Assembly: GCF_004343075.1 (NCBI RefSeq)
Contig: NZ_SLXP01000017.1
Location: 1-64,000 of the forward strand
Direction of reading: 5' to 3'
DNA length: 64,000 nt
Source of the DNA: Rhodovulum marinum
GTDB lineage: Bacteria; Pseudomonadota; Alphaproteobacteria; Rhodobacterales; Rhodobacteraceae
The first letter of the stretch is position 1, and every line of letters begins with the position of its first letter. The position numbers and the translations under genes were made by a program. A model generated the notes under the pieces. The model saw only the letters and a list, made by a program, of their open reading frames with translations. It made no database searches and was not told the DNA's origin. Below are positions 16,896 through 23,960 of this stretch, piece after piece.

Positions 16896-17528
16896 TCAGC
16901 GGGCGACCTTATGCCCAGCTTCATTGCCGTGAAGCTGGGCGTTTCGCACCTGACGCAGCAGGGCGAAGCTCGTGAATTCTTCTTTCTTGGCAGCCAGTTC
17001 GCGCAGCAAGCCAGCTTCCTTCGCAGCTAGGCGGCTTACCTCGACAACCAGTTTCTGGGTGACAAGATCGGGGATGCTGACGGGCATCTTGTCCAGGCAA
17101 TCACGCGGGATCATCCTGAGCTTCGTGCCGCGCGCGCAAGAATCGAGATACCGCTGCGCCTCGGGCTGATTGATGAGCCACGCCAAGAAGTCAGGCAGCA
17201 CCAAATCCTTGTTTGCCCGAAGGATTATGAGGGGAAGGAGGGCGACCGCCTCTTCGTCAGTGTCGCCCACCACGACCATCGCCGTATTTTTGTCACCTCG
17301 GGAGCGGAACAAAACATCCCCAGCTCCAACCGCGTAGCGATCTAGCCTTCCTTCCAGCTTATAGCGTGAGGCGGCTGCCAGCGGGACTTCGAAGTCGCTC
17401 CGCAAATCACCCATCTGAAGGGCGGGGATGCCCCGCAAGCCGTCCTCCACGAGGGCAGAGCGAGCCGTGAAGCCGCTTTGGATGCCGCACACATCCGATA
17501 GTGTTTTGATTTCATGTCTGTAGGTCAT
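16896..17528 (-). CDS. Single-TRD S-like protein (half specificity subunit)
   Basis: A 210-residue protein with one target-recognition domain followed by a coiled coil. It has IKTLSDVCGIQSGFTARSAL at the start, GDVLFRSRGDKNTAMVV in the middle and SIPDLVTQKLVVEVSRLAAKEAGLLRELAAKKEEF at the end. It is half the length of a normal HsdS. An ATG at 17528 (MTYRHEIK) is preferred over an in-frame start at 17567, because a strong promoter (17535-17563) lies between them, giving a leaderless transcript. As the first gene of the operon it could form an alternative specificity by dimerising, or regulate. It may alternatively belong to the family of stand-alone restriction-associated S-like proteins. Confidence 0.75.
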   Translation of the reverse strand: MTYRHEIKTLSDVCGIQSGFTARSALVEDGLRGIPALQMGDLRSDFEVPLAAASRYKLEGRLDRYAVGAGDVLFRSRGDKNTAMVVVGDTDEEAVALLPLIILRANKDLVLPDFLAWLINQPEAQRYLDSCARGTKLRMIPRDCLDKMPVSIPDLVTQKLVVEVSRLAAKEAGLLRELAAKKEEFTSFALLRQVRNAQLHGNEAGHKVAR

Positions 17529-17534
17529 GCTCAA

Positions 17535-17563
17535 ACAATACAACCCAACCCGCAAGCTGTCAA
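17535..17563 (-). promoter_or_regulatory. Sigma-70 promoter of the type I restriction operon
   Basis: On the minus strand TTGACA (17558-17563, perfect -35) is separated by 17 bases from TATTGT (17535-17540, -10). The predicted start of transcription falls at about 17528, which is the A of the ATG of the S-like gene, so the message would be leaderless. All seven downstream genes are in the same direction with short gaps or overlaps. Confidence 0.7.
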
Positions 17564-18028
17564 GCAAAATAATTGCAGTAGGTTTGGCTACTGTTCCGTG
17601 TGGGGCTGAGGTGCCTTACTCGCCAGGCTTTCACGCCGGTTGCTAACAGGACACGATTACTCTCAAGCGAGGTCATGGCGCACCGCTTCGCGGCCGGGCT
17701 GTCGTGAACCGAGCCCGCCCGTGGCGGTCTCGGCCTAGTGGCTTCCATCCCTTGCGCGTTTCAGAACACGGCCAGCCCGTTCGGGCTGAAGGCTGAGTGC
17801 ATTTGTATGGGGTCTGCGACCCCCCAGACCATCAAGACCAAGCCCTTCGCATAGGCTGCGGGCGTGCCCGGCGGTATCCCCGACCTTCCTCCCTTCGTTT
17901 CTCTCCGGTCGTGCAGGCCGGGTGATCCCCCTCCGCCGGGCACGGTCTTGACGGCCATCCCCCCGCTCATTGGCGCGGGCCTAGTCCGGTTGCATGCGCA
18001 ACCGGCTTTCAAAGAAAGGAAAAAGCCA
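17564..18028. other. Hairpin-rich non-coding region between restriction operon and ardC
   Basis: No supported gene. Several strong inverted repeats occur: AGCCCG/CGGGCT (17774-17787), GGGGTC/GACCCC (17809-17823), a 12-base-pair long-range pair CGTGCCCGGCGG (17863-17874) with CCGCCGGGCACG (17933-17944), and the 20-base repeat at 17986-18005. Such folded sequence directly before an antirestriction gene is reminiscent of leading-region single-stranded promoters or of a transfer origin; this is inference. Confidence 0.5.
17986..18005. promoter_or_regulatory. 20-base inverted repeat in the ardC leader
   Basis: CCGGTTGC and GCAACCGG pair perfectly around ATGC, ending 23 bases before the ardC start codon and just before its AAGGA ribosome site. 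Its position suits an operator or a leader hairpin that controls ardC. Confidence 0.45.
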
Positions 18029-18940
18029 ATGAAACAAGACGTTTATCAGAAAGTGACCGACAAGATTGTGGCCGATCTTGAGAAAGGCGAACTGACTTGG
18101 CTCAAGCCATGGTCAGCGGGCAACACAGATGGCCGCATCATCAAACCCCTGCGGCACAACGGAGTGCCCTATAACGGTATCAATATCCTAATGCTGTGGG
18201 GCGCAGCCATGGAAGGCGGCTATCTCTCCCCTTACTGGATGACCTACAAGCAGGCCAAGGAGATGGGGGCGCATGTCCGAAAAGGCGAGCGTGGCAATCT
18301 GGTCGTCTATGCCAACACCATCACCAAGACCGAGGAACAGGACGACGGCAGCGAGGAAGAGCGCAGCATCCCTTTCATGAAGGGCTATAGCGTGTTCAAT
18401 GTCGAGCAGATCGAGGGCTTGCCCGAGCATTACTATGTGAAGCCCGAGCCCGTCATTGACCCCGCCGAGCGGAACGAGCGCGCAGATGCGTTCTTTGCCG
18501 CAACAGGCGCAGACATTCGCCATGGCGGGAATTCTGCCCATTATGCAGGCGGCAGCGATCATGTGCAGATGCCCGTTTTCGAGAGCTTCCACAGCCCCGA
18601 GGCCTATTATGCGACCTTGGCGCATGAGCTGACCCACTGGACGAAGCACGAAACCCGCCTTGCCCGTGACTTTGGCCGGAAACGCTGGGGCGACGAAGGC
18701 TATGCCCGCGAGGAACTGGTTGCCGAGCTGGGCGCGGCGTTCCTCTGTGCTGACCTTGCCTTGACCCCTGAGCCGGGCGAAGACCATGCCGCCTATATCC
18801 AGCACTGGCTGAAGGTCTTGAAGGACGACAAGCGGGCGATCTTCTCCGCAGCCGCACACGCCCAGCGTGCCGCCGATTATCTGCACGGGCTGCAACCCGT
18901 CATCGACAAGGACGACAGCAAGCAAGGGGTTGCCGCGTAA
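18029..18940 (+). CDS. ardC: ArdC-family antirestriction protein
   Basis: A 303-residue ArdC-like protein. Residues 1-125 are the ssDNA-binding N-terminal domain: YQKVTDKIVADLEKGELTWL, KPWSAGN, then NGINILMLWGA and KGERGNLVVYANT. The C-terminal domain is zincin-like, with LAHELTHWTKHETR near residue 199 and the third acidic ligand in REELVAELGAAFL near 229. Proteins of this family bind single-stranded DNA and protect incoming mobile DNA against restriction. The ATG at 18029 follows AAGGA. It is transcribed away from the restriction operon. Its stop codon sits in the loop of a terminator. Confidence 0.93.
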   Translation: MKQDVYQKVTDKIVADLEKGELTWLKPWSAGNTDGRIIKPLRHNGVPYNGINILMLWGAAMEGGYLSPYWMTYKQAKEMGAHVRKGERGNLVVYANTITKTEEQDDGSEEERSIPFMKGYSVFNVEQIEGLPEHYYVKPEPVIDPAERNERADAFFAATGADIRHGGNSAHYAGGSDHVQMPVFESFHSPEAYYATLAHELTHWTKHETRLARDFGRKRWGDEGYAREELVAELGAAFLCADLALTPEPGEDHAAYIQHWLKVLKDDKRAIFSAAAHAQRAADYLHGLQPVIDKDDSKQGVAA

Positions 18941-18954
18941 GCGGCAGCCTTTTT
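18931..18954 (+). terminator. Rho-independent terminator of ardC
   Basis: TGCCGC-GTAA-GCGGCA (18931-18946), then GCC and TTTTT. The ardC stop codon TAA (18938-18940) lies in the loop. A second, longer hairpin GCGTCCGCC-TCC-GGCGGACGC follows at 18973-18993 without a T-run. Confidence 0.8.
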
Positions 18955-19212
18955 CTCTGGTCAGGAAAATTTGCGTCCGCCTCCGGCGGACGCACCTCCC
19001 TTCGGATAATAGAAACCAGGGAGGCCATTCGCTCATTGGACACATTGACTGGACATGCGCGGCGGATAAACGTTGCTTGCGGAGGCGTAGAACATTGTTT
19101 TGTATAGCAAAATCTTTCGCGCCACTTCATATGAAAAAGACTCGCCGCACTACAGAGAAGATTTTATAAATAGAGCAGTGTGACTTCATGAAAACTGTGC
19201 TAATTATGTAAC

Positions 19213-20730
19213 ATGGCACAAGATGTTCACACACTCCTTAAGTCCATCGGGCCGAGCTTAACATCTGACCTTATTGCGGAAATGGTGAAAGCTGGCGCGA
19301 GTGAGTCGGCCGCGCGCAAACGGGTCCAAAGAGAGCAAGAGAGCTTCGATGTGCAAAGGCTTGCGGGCTTGCGCTTCGAAAAAAACGCCCGCTTCATGTA
19401 TCTGGTGGACCAATATGGTACTTCGAAGTTCTGGCAACGATTTGATGACGCATGTCGTCGTGCGGGCAAGTCCTACTGGTCAACCATCGCGCTGCTGAAA
19501 GCTCGTGGAGGAGTTATCGCGCAAGACTTTTTTCCTATCGTTGCCGGAACGCCCCAAGCTCGCCAGAGGCAACTATCGCCCGACCGAATTTTTGAGCGAC
19601 TTCGTGCAATTAATGTCTTGGAAACCGTTGAGGACGATGGGCGCTCATATGTGCGGTTTCATCCTCTTTCCTACCCTCGTCAGAGTTTGGCAATGGTTCG
19701 AGCGGAGGAGATCGCAGAGAATATAGCATTACAAGGCATAAAGGATTGGGCTCGGCGCATTGGATTTGGTAGCTATGGGAAATTCGTGGTGCGAGGGGAC
19801 AACGCACCGTCAATAGTGTCAGGAATTCAATGGAGCATGACTGCACCGAGCTATATGAGGCCGTTGGTATCTTTCGATGGTGGAGCTGCTAAACCAGGAT
19901 TCTTTGTGTGTGATATTAACCTTCACGACGTGATCGGAGAGGAGGAAGCGCTCGCTTTTGTTAGAAAATGCGATCTTGCTGCGGCGCCCAAGAAAGTAGC
20001 GCCAATCATGCCAATGTTGGTGGCGCATGTTTTTTCTGCGGAAGCATTAAGTGTTTTGAGGTCAAAAGGTATTCTTGCCGTTACCCTGCAGAATCTCTTC
20101 GGAGAAGAACTGTCGGACGCATTAAGGGAGCTTGTTGTTATGTTGACCGACCTTGGCGCGCGCGCCGCAGCAAATCCAGAACATATTCGTAAGGTGATGA
20201 ATACACTTACGAAAATTGAGGGTGGCGCGGAAAATCTTCGAGGTGCGCTTTTTGAGCTAGTGGTTGGAAGTCTTGTGAAGGATGTTGAGGGAGGCTATTT
20301 GGTAACTGGCGAGCGCCGAACTGATTTACACACAGGCCGTAAGGCAGAGATTGATGTCCGTCTAGACCGAGGGGAAGACAAAGGTGTCCTCGTAATTGAA
20401 TGCAAGGCAAAAAAACCGGGTGCACGGGTGAGTGAGAGTGACGTAAAGAGGTGGTATGAAGACCGCGTTCCACTTATTTATTCCATGCTAACGACCGGTC
20501 GAGATGGCGATTTGGGTGCATATCGCTTTGAGCTTTGGACAAACGGATACTTTACTGACTCTGCAAAGGCTTGGTTCAAGAGGCAGAAACCTGCATTCGA
20601 CGGTTATTCTCTTGGGCTCAGAGATGGTACTGGACTGAAGGCATATGCACAGAGTGCAAGAAATCCTTCGTTGCGAGACACTCTCAATGAGCACTATTTT
20701 AGGAGTCCCGTAATGAAAGTCATAGCATAG
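19213..20730 (+). CDS. PD-(D/E)XK nuclease-like protein of unknown system (505 aa)
   Basis: I do not recognise the full-length family. The N terminus (about 1-50, LLKSIGPSLTSDLIAEMVKAGASESAARKRVQR) reads as a winged-helix or HTH domain. The C-terminal third holds a restriction-endonuclease fold: acidic residue in KAEIDVRLDRG near 379, and VLVIECKAKKPG with Glu and Lys near 395-397, fitting D…ExK, after a helix containing ENLRGALFELVVGSLV. Base composition is distinctly AT-rich against ardC and the conjugation genes. It stands alone between the ardC terminator and a convergent small gene. It is a good candidate for a single-gene defence nuclease; target and trigger are unknown. Confidence 0.65.
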   Translation: MAQDVHTLLKSIGPSLTSDLIAEMVKAGASESAARKRVQREQESFDVQRLAGLRFEKNARFMYLVDQYGTSKFWQRFDDACRRAGKSYWSTIALLKARGGVIAQDFFPIVAGTPQARQRQLSPDRIFERLRAINVLETVEDDGRSYVRFHPLSYPRQSLAMVRAEEIAENIALQGIKDWARRIGFGSYGKFVVRGDNAPSIVSGIQWSMTAPSYMRPLVSFDGGAAKPGFFVCDINLHDVIGEEEALAFVRKCDLAAAPKKVAPIMPMLVAHVFSAEALSVLRSKGILAVTLQNLFGEELSDALRELVVMLTDLGARAAANPEHIRKVMNTLTKIEGGAENLRGALFELVVGSLVKDVEGGYLVTGERRTDLHTGRKAEIDVRLDRGEDKGVLVIECKAKKPGARVSESDVKRWYEDRVPLIYSMLTTGRDGDLGAYRFELWTNGYFTDSAKAWFKRQKPAFDGYSLGLRDGTGLKAYAQSARNPSLRDTLNEHYFRSPVMKVIA

Positions 20731-20780
20731 AGCTTTTCGGACGCTGTGCTTCAGGGACGGTAAACGCCGCCGTGGAGCAT

Positions 20781-20801
20781 GCCCCGTCAGAGCGACGGGG
20801 C
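20781..20801. terminator. GC-rich hairpin between convergent genes
   Basis: GCCCCGTC (20781-20788) pairs with GACGGGGC (20794-20801) around AGAGC. It covers the stop codon of the leftward 64-aa gene and follows the rightward 505-aa gene by 50 bp. There is no T-run on either strand. Confidence 0.45.
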
Positions 20802-20981
20802 GGGGGCAGCGCGGCGGCGATTGCGCACGCGCGTTATGTTTTCGAGGGATGCCAGGATATTGCGGCGCTCGGGCGTGCCGGTGGACGTGGCCATCAGCAG
20901 GCGTTCAAGCGCGGCGTAAAGCTCATCCAGTTGGTCGTCGGTAAGCTGCTCCAGCTCGTATATGGTGAAGAATGCGATCAT
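20787..20981 (-). CDS. Small conserved mobile-element protein (64 aa)
   Basis: The start is the ATG at 20981, with AGGAGG seven bases upstream; longer readings lack a ribosome site. The protein (MIAFFTIYELEQLTDDQLDELY…) is acidic and helical, then basic (NITRVRNRRRAAP). Similar short proteins are common in alphaproteobacterial integrative and conjugative elements beside ardC-type and traG genes, but no function is known to me. The hairpin at 20781-20801 covers its end. Confidence 0.7.
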   Translation of the reverse strand: MIAFFTIYELEQLTDDQLDELYAALERLLMATSTGTPERRNILASLENITRVRNRRRAAPAPSL

Positions 20982-21455
20982 CGTGATCCTCCTGTTCTTG
21001 TCGTTGTCGAGCCCGAACCATTCGGGGCTTCGTTGAACAGGACGACCGGCCTCATCGTGCATGAGAGGGACACCTTCGGGCGCAACCTATGTGGAGCAGG
21101 CCTGCCCTTGTCCCGCCCCCTTAGGCCGCATGTGCCAGACCTGAATTTCTCAGAAGCCCCCTGAATGCGTGATCGGCAATACCGTCGAGAACAGGACAGG
21201 GAACGCAGGGTCAGCGGATTCCGCCATGTGTTGCGGGAGCCAGAGCTTGCCATCGTCCTTGGATGGGTTTTGCCCGTACATCGCCTGAATTCCTGACCGA
21301 ACGCGGTCGCCCGTCAATATCCTGCCCGCACCACCTCTGCCGCCTGCGGCTCGAAGCCTTGGCGAAGAGCCGTGTTGGACATGACAGCCGCCCTTCTCCG
21401 TCCGGTCTTGCGGAATGGCATGAACGAGCCAACCCCAAACCAAAGGAGAAGCAAA
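20982..21455. other. 474-bp spacer, no supported gene
   Basis: Open frames here are short and without good starts. One minus-strand frame ending at 21150 (…KDDGKLWLPQHMAESADPAF…) has plausible protein-like composition and may be a fragment, but it lacks a ribosome site and family resemblance. The divergent starts of the 64-aa and 79-aa genes bound this spacer, so both promoters should lie inside it. Confidence 0.4.
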
Positions 21456-21695
21456 ATGGCTGATACCCGCAACAAACAACAAAAAACCTCGCCCAAAGCG
21501 CCCGACTTCCTCGCGTGGCACGTCACGCAAAAGGGCGACAAATCCTACTGGAACAAGGTCGGTGCGGCCTGGGCGCACAAGGACAGCGCGGGCTACACCA
21601 TCCAGCTCGAAGTCGTCCCCATCAATGGCCGCATCGTCCTGCGCCAGCCCATCGAAGACCCGAGAGAGCCCGCAACAGACCAGGAGGGGGCATGA
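21456..21695 (+). CDS. Small conserved mobile-element protein (79 aa)
   Basis: The ATG at 21456 has AAAGGAG eight bases upstream. The protein carries a lysine-rich N terminus and then FLAWHVTQKGDKSYWNKVGAAWAHKDSAGYTIQLEVVP, a pattern I know from small unannotated genes of alphaproteobacterial mobilisable elements. It probably forms a compact beta-sheet domain. The stop codon overlaps the start of the next gene (ATGA), so the two are coupled. Function unknown. Confidence 0.75.
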   Translation: MADTRNKQQKTSPKAPDFLAWHVTQKGDKSYWNKVGAAWAHKDSAGYTIQLEVVPINGRIVLRQPIEDPREPATDQEGA

Positions 21696-21976
21696 GCGCC
21701 CCCTTCACCATCCGGATCGTGTGGCGCGGCATCGCCATTCGGGTGGATTATCATGCCTGCCGCTGGAACGGCCCGTGTGACCATGTCGAAATCACCTCCG
21801 ACAATCGCGTGCCGCTGCCCGTCACCGAAACCGGCTATCGCTCGCACTTTCTGCCTGCCGGGGTCGTGACGCCCGACACGCTCGAAGCACAGGTCACCGC
21901 ATGGCTAGACGAAGAAGCCGCCAAGACGGAATGGCAGCACTACCAAGAGGCCTCGCGCCAGATGACGCTCTTTTAG
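21692..21976 (+). CDS. Small hypothetical protein coupled to the 79-aa gene (94 aa)
   Basis: The start ATG (21692-21694) overlaps the previous stop by four bases and has AGGAGGGGG just upstream. The protein begins with a beta-rich half (FTIRIVWRGIAIRVDYHAC) and ends in a helix (EAAKTEWQHYQEASRQMTLF). The two genes are probably one functional unit of the element. No family recognised. Its stop codon is in the loop of a perfect ten-base-pair hairpin. Confidence 0.7.
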   Translation: MSAPFTIRIVWRGIAIRVDYHACRWNGPCDHVEITSDNRVPLPVTETGYRSHFLPAGVVTPDTLEAQVTAWLDEEAAKTEWQHYQEASRQMTLF

Positions 21977-21985
21977 AGCGTCATC
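21961..21985 (+). terminator. Ten-base-pair hairpin over the stop codon
   Basis: GATGACGCTC (21961-21970) pairs perfectly with GAGCGTCATC (21976-21985) around TTTTA. There is no downstream T-run, but the stem is strong enough to protect the transcript end. Confidence 0.6.
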
Positions 21986-22036
21986 TCAAATCCGCAGGTT
22001 TAAACAAAAATCCGTAGAAAATTAATAACATGACTG

Positions 22037-22042
22037 TATAAT
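22037..22042 (+). promoter_or_regulatory. -10 box upstream of the S74 gene
   Basis: A perfect TATAAT lies 33 bp before the ATG at 22076 in a markedly AT-rich leader. No good -35 match occurs at the expected distance. Confidence 0.4.
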
Positions 22043-22075
22043 GTAATAATTATTGCGAATTTATTGGAGGTCGAA

Positions 22076-22969
22076 ATGAGAGGGATGAGAATATTTTTAT
22101 TTGGGTGTTTACTGTATAGCGTTACGCTTTGCGGAGGGGTAATTGCGCAAGAAACCGCACCTGGTGATGCCTGCGCCGCCGGTGAAACCGACTATATTCG
22201 TCAAGTGGGAGGGCCGGAGACGAGTGGCGTTGTCCATATCATGCGTTGCGATGGAGCAAATTGGCAGCAGGCTTTGACTATCAATTCCGATGGGGAAATA
22301 GGTATCGGAACGGATACCCCCGGCGACCATCTCCATATTAATGGCACCTCACATACGGACTTAAGGATACAGTCGGAAGCGTTAGCGCATGTACGAATCT
22401 TTATGATAAATTCAGGCCGCACATGGCAAATTGACAATCGTAACAATCAAACCTTTAATATTCGTGATAATAGTACGGCGGACGCAATCAAAGACCGACT
22501 AACTATTAACGCATCCGGCAATGTTGGAATTGGCGCAACTAATCCGCAAGCAAGACTCGATGTCGCGGGTGACATCTACTATACTGGAATTATACGCGAT
22601 GTTTCCGACCGACGCGAAAAGGAGAGTATTCGCCCGCTCAAAGGCTCTCTTGAAAAGATACGGCAACTTGAGGGTGTGTCCTTTGTCATGAAGAATGATG
22701 AAGAGAAGCGCCGTGAACTTGGCTTGATTGCCCAGGATGTTAGCGCGATCTTCCCTGATCTGGTGGATGCTACATCCGATGGGCGGCTTGGTCTCAACTA
22801 TACCGGCTTCATTGCGCCGCTCATTGAGAGCGTTAAAGAACTTGACGCGCAAAACGACGACCTGAAGGCTGAAAATGCTGAACTCCGTCGCATGGTTCAT
22901 GAATTGACTGCCCGCATGGATGTGATCGAGGGCAAGCGACGTCCGCCGCTCACTCCCTATAATCAGTAA
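22076..22969 (+). CDS. Secreted protein with S74 intramolecular chaperone domain
   Basis: A 297-residue protein starting at the ATG at 22076, with GGAGG five bases upstream. It has a Sec-type signal peptide (MRGMRIFLFGCLLYSVTLCGGVIAQ), a beta-repeat stalk with two IGIGTDTP / VGIGATNP turns, and a C-terminal Peptidase_S74 domain from about residue 175 (VSDRREKESI, with the Ser and Lys of the self-cleavage dyad). This is followed by LGLIAQDVSAIFPDLV, a NYTGFIAPLIESVKEL helix and a coiled coil. S74 domains trimerise and then cleave themselves off phage tail fibres and some surface proteins. There are no phage structural genes nearby, so this is probably a surface-exposed trimeric protein. AT-richer than its neighbours. 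Confidence 0.88.
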   Translation: MRGMRIFLFGCLLYSVTLCGGVIAQETAPGDACAAGETDYIRQVGGPETSGVVHIMRCDGANWQQALTINSDGEIGIGTDTPGDHLHINGTSHTDLRIQSEALAHVRIFMINSGRTWQIDNRNNQTFNIRDNSTADAIKDRLTINASGNVGIGATNPQARLDVAGDIYYTGIIRDVSDRREKESIRPLKGSLEKIRQLEGVSFVMKNDEEKRRELGLIAQDVSAIFPDLVDATSDGRLGLNYTGFIAPLIESVKELDAQNDDLKAENAELRRMVHELTARMDVIEGKRRPPLTPYNQ

Positions 22970-22981
22970 GCGGTCGCTTAC
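22966..22981. terminator. Short hairpin over two convergent stop codons
   Basis: GTAAGCG (22966-22972) pairs with CGCTTAC (22975-22981) around GT. It covers the stop codons of both convergent genes (ending at 22969 and at 22978), so it could serve either direction. Confidence 0.45.
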
Positions 22982-23400
22982 CCCTTCTTCTCGTGAAACT
23001 CGTCCGCCCAGCCTTCATAGCCCATCGGCGGCATATCGTGGGGCGTGGTTAGCCCGTTGCGAAAGCGGTCGCACTCGTTCTCCCAAAGCCAAAACCAGAG
23101 GATATGCGCAATGGTGTAGTCGTCGCGTTTCAACTCGTCGGCCTCGATGACCCAATCGGCAATACGGATATCCGTGTTGGCCTCAAGGAAATCGGCGTAA
23201 GCCCAAGTCGATGCAGGCAGGAATATCAATTCTTCGACGCCAGAGGCGTTCGGATAGGAACGCGCTTCGGGCTCGTAATAAGGATGGTTTGGGGTCTTGT
23301 GGCGCAGCGCGTGCATGTAATCTTTGTGATCCATGCCCACAGGATAACAAAGAAGCGCCTTGCGGCGATTCAGGAAGATAGTCCTAGAAATCGTGGCCAT
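22978..23400 (-). CDS. Hypothetical protein downstream of the mobilisation genes (140 aa)
   Basis: The start at 23400 has AAGGGG just before it and overlaps the previous gene by 17 bases; an internal ATG at 23334 (MDHKDYMHALR) would give 118 residues. The protein is rich in aromatic residues (TIAHILWFWLWENECDRF) and acidic overall. It is the last gene of the leftward mobC-relaxase-traG group. I do not recognise a family. Confidence 0.65.
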   Translation of the reverse strand: MATISRTIFLNRRKALLCYPVGMDHKDYMHALRHKTPNHPYYEPEARSYPNASGVEELIFLPASTWAYADFLEANTDIRIADWVIEADELKRDDYTIAHILWFWLWENECDRFRNGLTTPHDMPPMGYEGWADEFHEKKG

Positions 23401-23692
23401 GCCCCTTGTCGAGTGCCTTGGCGGCTATCGGCTTGAACAGCCCTTTGAGCTTGCCGCCTTCGCCCAGCGTAAAACGAGGCTTCTCACTTGTGGTCTGGCT
23501 TTTCGACGGCAGATTGCGCCTGATACCGGCCATGCCGGGCGGGGCAAGGTTTGGCGCCGGTTTTCGTACCCAGGACGGCGGCGGCATATCATGCGAGCCA
23601 TTGTCCTTGTCCCTCAGCGGTGTGTTCTTGTGGGGAGGCAGGGATGACCCTGCCTCCAGGTTGAACGGGTTCTTCGGGGTCTTCTCGGACAT
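23384..23692 (-). CDS. Proline-rich hypothetical protein (102 aa)
   Basis: The ATG at 23692 (MSEKTPKNPFN) has an AGGAGG eleven bases upstream; an in-frame ATG at 23737 overlaps the preceding gene and would add 15 residues. The protein is low-complexity and proline- and lysine-rich, probably disordered (PPPSWVRKPAPNLAPPG). It is part of the run of small genes after traG. No function can be proposed. Confidence 0.55.
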   Translation of the reverse strand: MSEKTPKNPFNLEAGSSLPPHKNTPLRDKDNGSHDMPPPSWVRKPAPNLAPPGMAGIRRNLPSKSQTTSEKPRFTLGEGGKLKGLFKPIAAKALDKGHGHDF

Positions 23693-23717
23693 GGGGGGAA
23701 TCCCCTCCTCTGATGGC

Positions 23718-23960
23718 CTAGAACGGGATTTCGCCATCGGGATTGTCGAAATCCGGCGGCGGATTCATAAAGAGCGCCTCATAGGCAAACTCGTCGAGCA
23801 AGGTCTGGAGGATACCCGCGACCGCCACGGCATAGTCGGCGTAGAGGTCGCGGCTTTCGGTGATCCAATACCAGATCGACTCGACATTGGCGTCCGTCAG
23901 CGGCATGCCCGCCAGCTTCGCCGCCTTCATGAAATCCTCGGGTGAAAGCAACAGCGTCAC
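23718..23960 (-). CDS. Small acidic protein coupled to traG (80 aa, GTG start)
   Basis: A GTG at 23958-23960 overlaps the traG stop (GTGA). The protein (VTLLLSPEDFMKAAKLAGMPLTDANVE…) is helical and acidic and ends NPPPDFDNPDGEIPF. A longer reading to an upstream ATG would overlap traG by 160 bases and is less plausible. Coupling to traG suggests a partner in the mobilisation module. Confidence 0.65.
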   Translation of the reverse strand: MTLLLSPEDFMKAAKLAGMPLTDANVESIWYWITESRDLYADYAVAVAGILQTLLDEFAYEALFMNPPPDFDNPDGEIPF

